A stretch of DNA of 64,000 nucleotides from Lactuca virosa (taxonomy: Eukaryota > Streptophyta > Magnoliopsida > Asterales > Asteraceae): assembly GCA_928212115.1 (NCBI GenBank), contig CAKMRJ010004445.1, positions 75,457,575 to 75,521,574 on the forward strand, written 5' to 3'. Below the pieces are notes generated by a model. The model saw only the letters and a program-made list of their open reading frames with translations. It was not told the DNA's origin and searched no databases. The translations under genes were made by a program, and so were the position numbers. This document shows positions 57,044-64,000 of this stretch, one piece after another (positions within the stretch are counted from its first letter, which is position 1; each line of letters begins with the position of its first letter).

Positions 57044-59035
57044 TTTTAACCCTTAAGTTATAAATATTTATATCTTCGGTCCAATTGTTTAATAATTGAC
57101 ATATTTGGCCCAAAAATACATATTTGGCGATTTCAGCCCCTTTTTCACCGAATATTTTATTTTTAACCCATGTTTAAATAAAATGACATTTTTGGTCATT
57201 TTTGGTGAAAATAACATTTTTAGCCCATTAGACCATCAAACCTAGCATTTTCGGCCCAATTATAATTTAAATTACAATTTCAGCCCAGAATGCAGTTATT
57301 GACATTTCCAGCCCTTATTTGGTAAAAGTTTACATTTTTGGCCCATTTCCGTAAATTTCACATTTTTGGCCCAAATTCCAAAAACTTTGCCTTTTTAGCC
57401 CAAATTTTAGAATAAGTGTCATTTTCAGCCTTTATTTTTGTTCATTCCCGGTTTTGTGCTCAAGTTTTAATTTAATGACATTTTAACCCCTAAAGTTTGT
57501 ATTTTTCGCAATTTGGGCCCAAAAACCGTAAGGCCCAATGTTTAATCCCATTATGCTAAAATTTACATCTTTGGCCCTTTGAAAAGTATGATTATCATAA
57601 AGACTCGATTTTTATGCAAATATGACCTTTTTGATCCTTATAAAAACCATAAGTGGCAAAATTTCCCAAATCTTTTGTTTACTTGTCAAAAATGATCTTT
57701 ATACAAGATCTTTGTTTTGTTTTTCACATCTTAGGCATGTATAACACTTTTATCCTTGTAGTATGATGTTTAGAGTGTTTTTAGTTTATGGATCTTGCCC
57801 ATTTTTGTTAGAGTATTCGAGATTCATCAAGATCTATCACATAATCACAACATAAACCAAGAAAATCACGCATAACATGCATAAATACATAGATCTACAC
57901 ATAAATACTTGTATTCTCCCCCAAAAACATGTAAAAACCAAAAACAAGGGGGGTATGAACTCACCTTTGCTTGTTGTTCTCGGTTTTGAAAAATAAATGG
58001 AGAGATCTTGGCCTTTAGCAAGCTTTCTTGAGTGATTTTCGAACTTAGGAAGTTTCTAAGAGTATGATTACAAGAATTTGTTTAGAGGGAGTGTTCTAAC
58101 ATAACAATGAAGTTGTAGAACTTGGATATATAAGTACTTACCAAAGATTGATGATTTAAATGAAAATCTCTTGAAGACACTCACAAACTTGCGAAAATAT
58201 GGAGGAGTGGGAGGAGTTCTTGGAGAGTGTTTGAAGTATGAGTTTGAAGGTATGTGTGTGTTTGTTTCTTGCTCTCGGCCGAAGGAAGAAAAGAGAGAGA
58301 GAAGAGAGAGGTGAAGATAAGATGGGTGCTTAGATGTATGTGCATTTATATTTTGCTTAATGGGTAATTTGCATGGAGAACCACCATGCAATTGTGATGT
58401 GTCAAATGCATGGTAATTCTCTTATTATTCTATTTTTTTACATATATATGAATATACACATCTAGTGGGCTGAGAATTTGGGCTAAGAGGGATAAGAATG
58501 AGATAGTTTGGGCCCATTCTAAACTTAGTTCGAATTTATGGAACCCGATAATGATTTTCGGCCCATTGGGCTCTTGTGAGTGTTCACGGCCCAATATGGT
58601 ATAAAGGAATGGGTTTATGGCCTATTAGGGCTAATTAATTCATTTATGGCCCAACAAGGCCCAATGGAGGTAAAGCAATCCATTTTAGGACCATTATGGC
58701 CAAAAATGTTAAGTTTTATGAATGCGGGTCCAACTAGAGCCCATTTAAGGGTTCTAAGCCCAAGATAGTCAAATTGAATGCTTATTGGTCCATTAGGCAC
58801 AATAAGAGAATTCTAGTTCAGAAATGAACTTGAACCGGGATATCTAGGGCTTTCAACTCATAGTTGACCATTTGAAATGCTTTGTATTAGGTGTTGAACT
58901 ACAATTGTGGCTCTTGACAAAGTTTGTTGTCATAGAATGAACATGGTGCATGATATCGAGTTAGCGTTACAAGTATTATCATAGATGACGTTTACATGAT
59001 CACATAACTTCCTGGCTAAAATGCCAGTTGTGACA
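55613..59035 (-). repeat. 3' LTR of element D
   Basis: 3423 bp. On the minus strand it starts TGTCACAACTGG and ends GGGGGTGTGACA. The minus-strand TATA box (AATATAAATG) is near 58340..58350, followed by a TC-rich start region (58265..58325). GGCCCA/TGGGCC motifs are abundant both upstream of the TATA box (58440..58800) and in the transcribed part (56580..57560). The conserved module is present in reverse: GTATAGATCTATAC (56390..56403) and TCTCC/GGAGA (56416..56430). The first 590 bp match 63404..64000. Confidence 0.9.
56997..57041. repeat. (TA)n microsatellite
   Basis: About 45 bp of pure TA repeats inside the D LTR. Confidence 0.97.
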
Positions 59036-59050
59036 TCATACCCCCGTTAG
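59036..59050 (-). promoter_or_regulatory. Polypurine tract of element D
   Basis: On the minus strand AACGGGGGTATGA lies directly before the 3' LTR, and the preceding sequence (GAAATTCTCTCTAACGG) parallels the tract of element A. Confidence 0.78.
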
Positions 59051-59087
59051 AGAGAATTTCATCCCGAAATTCTTTTGAAAACTAGGA

Positions 59088-59501
59088 TTATGAAGGAGAG
59101 AATAAGTGAGGGTACTTCTGCTTCATTTGATCTTCGCGTTCCCATGTGAATTCCGGTCCACGCTTGGCGTTCCATCGAACCTTCACAATCGGAATACGGC
59201 TCTGCTTCGTACGCTTCACTTCCTTATCCAATATCTCGACTGGTTCTTCGACGAACAGGAGATTCTCGTTGATCTCGATATCTTCTAGAGGAATGACAAG
59301 AGTTTCATCTGATAGATACTTCTTCAGATTCGAGACGTGGAACACGGGGTGTACGTTGCTGAGCTCGGCAGGTTGATATAGCTTGTAAGCCACTGGACCA
59401 ATCCGGGCAAGAATCTCGAACGGTCCAATGTATCGCGGGTTCAGTTTTCCCCGTTTCCCAAAGCGGATCATTCCTTTCCAGGGAGAGACCTTCAATAACA
59501 C
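59088..59501 (-). pseudogene. Element D integrase C-terminus and chromodomain
   Basis: A 137-codon open segment: LLKVSPWKGMIRFGKRGK, GPFEILARIGPVAYKL, HPVFHVSNLKKYL, then a chromodomain (VEILDKEVKR, IPIVKVRWN, GPEFTWERE, KYPHLF). Chromodomains bind modified histones and bias integration into heterochromatin. A one-base frameshift just upstream (near 59520) separates it from the rest of integrase. It is the closest relative of 10165..10629 in element A. Confidence 0.88.
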
Positions 59502-60297
59502 TCGGTCCCCGAAATTAAAATTCTAATGGTTTTCGCCGCTTGTCAGCATAACTCTTCTGTCGGTCTCGTGATGCTTGAAGTCGAGCTTTGATTTGGATTA
59601 TCTTTTCGGTCGTTTCACGGATGATTTCTGGTCCTGTGAGAGCACTGGTTGGCGATTGCCCCTTTGTTAGTTGGGTGTCACCCACCTCGGCCCAGCATAG
59701 AGGCGATCTGCATTTATGACCATAAAGAGCCTCGAAAGGAGCAACCTTGATGCTTGTGTGAAAACTGGTTTATGAGAATTCGATCAGAGGCAAGTGGGCA
59801 TCCCATGACTTGCCGAAGTCAATCACGCAAGCTCGGAGCATGTCCTCAAGTGTCTGGATGGTATGCTCGCTCTGACCATCCGTATGTGGGTGGTAGGCAG
59901 TGCTCATATCTAGCCGTGTTCCCATTGCCTTCTAAAGAGATTGCCAAAACCTTGAAGTGAACCTACTATCTCGACCCGAGATAATAGACACTGGCACTCT
60001 ATGGAGTCTCACGATCTCTTTGATGTAAATTCGGGTCAACTTTTCCATCTTGTAGGATTCTTTTATTGGTAGGAAATGAGCGGATTTTGTTAACCTATCG
60101 ACAATTACCCATATAGCATCCAACCCGTCTGCAGTATTTGGTAATTTGGTCACGAAGTCCATAGTAATCCTTTCCCATTTCCACTCAGGTATCGCTGGCT
60201 GTTGCAATAATCCCGAGGGCTTTTGGTATTCCAATTTCACCTTGGCGCAAGTAAGACACTTGCCCATGTAAGTGGCTATCTCTGCCTTCATATTTGG
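59502..60297 (-). pseudogene. Element D integrase core
   Basis: Integrase motifs in order: CLTCAKVK (zinc CX2C), the first Asp in MDFVTKLP, then SGRDSRFTS, and Glu in GQSEHTIQTLEDML. In the second motif the family normally has SDRD. Here the catalytic Asp is Gly, so the enzyme would be dead even without the stops. In-frame stops occur at about 59933 (after FWQSL) and 59770 (in the FS-stop-TSFH stretch). A stop at the 60297 edge separates it from the H2C2 histidines. Confidence 0.88.
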
Positions 60298-60522
60298 TCA
60301 CCAATAATGTTGTTTGATATCTAGATACATCTTATCTGACCCAGGATGAATAGAGTATCGTGTATTGTGGGCTTCATGCATGACTACTTCTCTGAATCCG
60401 CCAATCTTAGGAACCCAGATTCTGTTCATGAAGTAGTGAGTTCTGTCCTCTTTAACTTCAAATTCCTTATCCATTCCCCGCAGTGATTCACTAGCGACAT
60501 TCTCCGGTTTCAATGCGTCCAA
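60298..60522 (-). pseudogene. Element D integrase zinc-binding N-terminus
   Basis: The open segment includes GFREVVMHEAHNTRYSIHPG, which carries the two His of the HHCC zinc site, and YLDIKQHYW before the stop at its end. The CX2C half is in the next segment. The stop at the 5' side (TAG/TAA near 60523) separates it from RNase H. Confidence 0.85.
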
Positions 60523-61288
60523 TTAGGCTTCCTTGATCTGTGAGGTTAGGTGAGATTGAATGGTGATTGATAGAGTTTTCACGCGACGACTTGAATACTC
60601 CTTTTGGCTCAGGGCATCGGCTACCACGTTAGCCTTGCCTGGGTGGTACTTGATCTCACACTCGTAATCATTTAGCAGCTCAACCCATACCCGCTGCCTC
60701 ATGTTTAGTTCCTTTTGATTTAAAATGTGCTCGAGGATTTTATGATCGGTGAAAATGGTGCACTTGGTACCATAAAGGTAGTGCCTCCAAATCTTCAAGG
60801 CGAAGACCACAGCTCCCAGCTCGAGATCATGGGTGGTGTCATTTACTTCATGAGTTTTTAGTTCCCTGGACGCATACGCAATTACCTTCCCGCATTGCAT
60901 AAGGATACAACCTAAACCTTGATTCGAAGCATCACAGTAGACGACGAAGTCTTCAGTTCCCTCCGGTAAGGATATCACTGGTGCACTACAGAGGGCTTGC
61001 TTCAAGGTTTGGAAGCCAATCTCTTGCTTCTCAGTCCAGTTGAAAGGTATGCCTTTTTGTGTCAATGTGGTGAGAGGTTTGGCTATCTTGGAGAAGTTCT
61101 GAATGAACCTTCGGTAGTAGCCTACAAGAACCAAGAATTGGCGAATTTCTGTTTGGTGTTGTCGGATTTGCCCAGCCTTCAATGGCTTTGACCTTGGAAG
61201 GATCTACATGAATTCCTTCCTTGCTGATAACATGACCCAAGAAATTTACACTGCGGAGCCAAAACTCACATTTAGAGAGTTTTGCATA
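60523..61288 (-). pseudogene. Element D RT thumb and RNase H
   Basis: 60523..61182 is open and carries FLVLVGYYRRFIQNFS, FNWTEKQEIGFQTLK, and RNase H residues Asp in VVYCDASNQGLG, Glu in HDLELGAVVFAL and Asp in IFTDHK, ending with KANVVADALS. 61183..61288 joins to the RT palm through a frameshift: MGHVISKEGIHVDPSKVKAIEGW reads in a different frame and overlaps 61031..61240. Confidence 0.9.
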
Positions 61289-61861
61289 CTACTTTTCAGC
61301 CCGCAGGGTCTCTAAGATCTGTCGGAGATGTTGGCTATGCTCTTCTTCGCTTCGAGCGTATACGAGAATATCATCGATGAAAATGATCACGAAATTGTCA
61401 ACGATTTGGCGGCAGAATCGATTCATGAGGTCCATAAATGCAGCGGGGGCATTTGTTAGACCGAAGGGCATCACAACAAATTCGTAATGACCGTAGCGAG
61501 TTCGGAAAGCAGTCTTAGGAATGTCCTCATCTCGGACTTTGAGTTGATGATAACCAGATCTCATATCTATCTTTAAAAAGTAACTAGCCCCTTGAAGCTG
61601 GTCAAATATATCATCAATTCGTGGAAGTGGATACCGGTTTTTGATGGTGAGCTTATTCAGTTCCCTATAATCAATGCACATCCTGAAGGATCCGTCTTTC
61701 TTTTTAACGAAAAGAACCGGAGCTCCCCATGGAGAGAAGCTTGGTCTTATGAATCCTTTATCCAGGAGTTCACTCAGTTGGCTTGATAATTCTTGCATTT
61801 CAGCGAGAGCCAACCTATAGGGTGATTTGGCGATCAGAGTGGCTCTAGGCACGAAGTCGAT
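61289..61861 (-). pseudogene. Element D reverse transcriptase palm
   Basis: 187 codons are open. Residues follow the gypsy RT pattern: GFIRPSFSPWGAPVLFVKKK, CIDYRELNKLT, the first catalytic Asp in LKIDMRSGYHQL (residue ~96), MPFGLTNAPAAFM, and the active site FIDD at residues 158-161. A stop (TGA, 61862..61864) separates it from the protease and another stop lies after the last residue (TRAEK). Confidence 0.93.
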
Positions 61862-62490
61862 TCAAAATTCGACTTGACTTTTTGGGGCTATTCCTGGAAG
61901 ATCTTCAGGAAATACATCTGGAAAGTCGCACGCCACTGGGATGTTATGAATGTTTATCTCTTCCTTGTGTAGATACTTTTGTGCCTCGATACACGATATA
62001 AGGCGAAGATTTGTGCCGGGTTTATCTCCATAGATTATTAGGGTTTCGTGATTGGGAAGATGAAGGCGAATGGCCTTCTCATGACACATAATATCAGCTT
62101 GATGGGGGCTTAACCAATCTATGCCAATTATCACATCAAAACTCCTAACATTTACAAGCATCAAATCTATTTGGAAAGAGTGGTTGTTTAGTGTTAACGT
62201 GCATCCTATATGGATATCTTTAGTTGATTCACTCTTCCCATTAGCCATTTCCACCGTGAAGGTTTCATTGAGCTTGTGGGGTCGTTGTTTTAGTAAATGT
62301 TTAAACTTGTTACTAACGAAACTTCGCTCTGCTCCACTATCGAATAAGATGCATGCATATGTGTTGTTAAGTAGGAATGTACCGGTGATAATGGTAGGGT
62401 CCTGGACTGCTTCACCTTGTCCCAAAGTCAAAACTCTTCCCGATCCCCTAGCTCCTTGATTGTTAACATTGGGGCAATTGCTCCTGAAAT
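61862..62490 (-). pseudogene. Element D protease, with zinc-knuckle remnant
   Basis: About 190 codons. The active site is FDSGAERSFVSNKF. Further protease landmarks are VIIGIDWLS and DVFPEDLPG, the latter at the junction to RT. The first 15 codons (SNCPNVNNQG) are the last half of a Gag zinc knuckle, with its first cysteines lost. Upstream the Gag capsid is deleted (junction near 62490..62573). Confidence 0.88.
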
Positions 62491-62573
62491 TCCCGGTTCT
62501 CCCATATCCCCTGTCTCATGTGAAAATCCCTGATAACCTCCTGCGTTTCCTGCTCAGCTCTCGCAACCGCAGC

Positions 62574-63029
62574 TCACATTTGGTGCATTTGGTCAGCACT
62601 GTTCGAAGCCAAATTACCAGTATCCCTCAATCGTCTTACCATGACCGGAAGTGCTCTATCAGCTGGCCCTCCATCCCTCAGGTCGTAGAATTCTCTCGTC
62701 ATACCAAACGGGGGTCGCTGTCCCTGCTGTCTGCTCCACCTCCAAATATCGACACCCCATGGAGGTGTAGGGACATTAGGGCCCATTTGGTGAGCTGGCA
62801 CTCTCACTGGGAATGGTGGATTGATGACTACGGACTCTGCGTCTAAATCACCATCGCTGTCGTCACTAGACTCTTCTCCTCCAAAATCTGCCACAGGTTC
62901 TGCAGGTCCACCTTCGATTTCTTCTTCCTGTTCTTCCTCTTATTCTGGGTCTTCTTCAGGTTCCTCTTCAGGTTCCTCTTCCGGTTCTTCAGGTTTCACA
63001 CGATCCCCGGGGTGGTAAAAACCAGCCAT
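62574..63029 (-). pseudogene. Accessory ORF upstream of gag (element D)
   Basis: Starts at the ATG at 63029..63027 (MAGFYHPGDR). A Glu/Pro-rich acidic stretch has a TAA at codon 30 (62940..62942), and the frame continues to a stop at 62574..62576 with GGPADRALP and a final VRR. It corresponds to the accessory ORF in element A (7043..7673). It is truncated here: no coiled-coil follows, because the deletion that removed the Gag capsid begins soon after. The function is unknown. Confidence 0.65.
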
Positions 63030-63179
63030 GATGTCTGCACGAAAGCGTATAAGTAAATCATATTTAGATTATTCCTATAGTGTTTTCATTATTTATGTTT
63101 AATTTCCTGAGAAGTTTTGGATATGAGGTAAGTTTCTAGGTCAATATCCCTCCATAATTACCCCCAAACACATGTTGGT

Positions 63180-63228
63180 CATATTTTGAATAAATATAGT
63201 TGATCAGACCATATTTACCCCCAATATA
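63180..63228 (-). other. Predicted dimerisation-type hairpin in leader of D
   Basis: On the plus strand CATATT (63180..63185) pairs with AATATA (63223..63228, one G-T), AAATATAG (63192..63199) with CCATATTT (63209..63216, one wobble), and TGATCA (63201..63206) sits in the loop. It lies between the accessory ORF and PBS and matches the hairpins of A and C. Confidence 0.65.
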
Positions 63229-63389
63229 ACTACATAACTGCCCGGGTTTAATCACAGCGTTCCATTTCCTCTAGAGACTTTTAATGTTATTGTTTTAATG
63301 TATGCACTTTATTCAGAGTGTTTTAGTCCCATTGTATTTATAGTTGCATATCAAGTATGGTTAGATATGTCAGTTCACTATAAACAATG

Positions 63390-63400
63390 CTCTGATACCA
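63390..63400 (-). promoter_or_regulatory. Primer-binding site of element D
   Basis: CTCTGATACCA on the plus strand is TGGTATCAGAG on the element's strand, 3 bp from the LTR edge at 63404. Confidence 0.88.
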
Positions 63401-63403
63401 ACC

Positions 63404-64000
63404 TGTCACACCCCGAACCAAATGGCGGAAACGTCTGAGGGATCGTGTGACTATCAATTGAAATATCATCACAATGAATATACATGAAACATAACACAAT
63501 CATCACCAAACATTACATATTACAACTGGTATTGTTCACATTAGGTACATTGTCTTAGGTTACATAATTCCAAAATATTAATAGTACGATGAGTGACATT
63601 ACACAAAATAAATCCACACACTTGAAGGTTCTTCTGCTTAACGGTTACCTGAGAATACAAGTTATTTTGAAAACGGTCAACATATATAATGTTGGTGAGT
63701 TCATAAGCATGTTTGAATGAAAGTCATTGTATTGTTTGTAAAACCCATAAAATCCGATATTTTCTGTAAAAAGTCTGTAAAATGATGTGAAAATCATGTA
63801 TTGATGCATGCGTGAATTTCATAGTAAAAACATGTATAAGTAAACGATCCAAAATTTCCTTGTATTATATCTGTTGTAAGTAGAAGGTAATGAAAAACAG
63901 TATTTCCCCCAGAAAATCCGATATTTTCTGATTTATAAAAGTGTGGTAGTCCTTGTGTTATCGTATGAATTGTTTCGTATTAACATGATTTAAGCACTTG
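63404..64000 (-). repeat. 5' LTR of element D (partial)
   Basis: The first 597 bp match 55613..56209 with few differences and run off the window. It begins with the terminal hairpin CACAC...GTGTG around GGCGGAAAC. Confidence 0.92.

Larger units (their letters stand above)
55613..64000 (-). mobile_element. Ty3/gypsy chromovirus element D (5' end beyond window)
   Basis: 3' LTR 55613..59035, internal region 59036..63403, and the start of the 5' LTR (63404..64000, continuing outside). The pol order on the minus strand is protease, RT, RNase H, integrase, chromodomain. The accessory ORF lies next to the PBS, while the Gag capsid is deleted. Many stops make it non-autonomous. It was the last of the stacked insertions C, then E, then D. 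The TSD cannot be tested because the right end is missing. Confidence 0.92.

Overview
This is repeat-dominated nuclear DNA from a flowering plant. Two host genes are recognisable: a five-exon FIS1 (organelle fission) gene at 16740..18787 and an intronless PPR gene at 37342..39204. Almost everything else is transposons, many nested inside one another. The style of the LTR families (very long LTRs with CG-rich palindromes, chromovirus pol, PBS complementary to initiator Met-tRNA) suggests Asteraceae and probably a Lactuca-like species. That assignment is inference, not something the sequence proves.

Layout. 1..2293 is LTR-like debris read on the minus strand. 2402..13108 is Ty3/gypsy element A, complete at both ends with TSD ACACA. 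It is internally deleted (no protease, RT or RNase H), and a 1.6 kb opposite-strand LTR-like piece sits in its left LTR. 13114..16548 is AT-rich DNA with two hairpin MITEs and a 1.1 kb inverted repeat, followed by FIS1. 19364..36150 looks like two non-autonomous Helitrons head to tail. The first carries a broken RPA1-like fragment and has been split by gypsy element F (21372..32478, minus strand, TSD TTTCT), which itself holds solo LTR G (25634..27960, TSD AGTAA). The PPR gene follows. From 40152 rightward a hAT transposase pseudogene (minus strand) is split by a Ty1/copia element with 115 bp LTRs (41208..48521, TSD GTAGA), whose RT region is split by solo LTR B (44848..47613, TSD CAAGC). A segment of about 1 kb (copia 3' end plus hAT) is tandemly duplicated. 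The second copy is cut by gypsy element C (from 49707), C's gag is cut by LTR element E (from 53617), and E is cut by gypsy element D (minus strand, 55613 to beyond 64000), which still has most of pol with many stops.

What is most interesting is non-coding. Elements A, B, C and D have different promoter regions but share small foldable modules: (1) a hairpin about 230 nt after the PBS in A, C and D, with a two-part stem showing compensatory changes and an apical loop always holding the palindrome TGATCA; (2) an R/U5 module of a TCTCC/GGAGA hairpin plus the palindrome GTATAGATCTATAC, which changes to GAATAGATCTATTC in C; (3) AAACTATA/TATAGTTT hairpins; and (4) a hairpin closing the LTR 3' end around GTTTCCGCC. 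Together they look like a retroviral-type RNA dimerisation and packaging leader in plant chromoviruses. Separately, most LTR families have their own array of short palindromes near the TATA box, and A and D share an accessory acidic/coiled-coil ORF ahead of gag. Both A and D have lost the Gag capsid.
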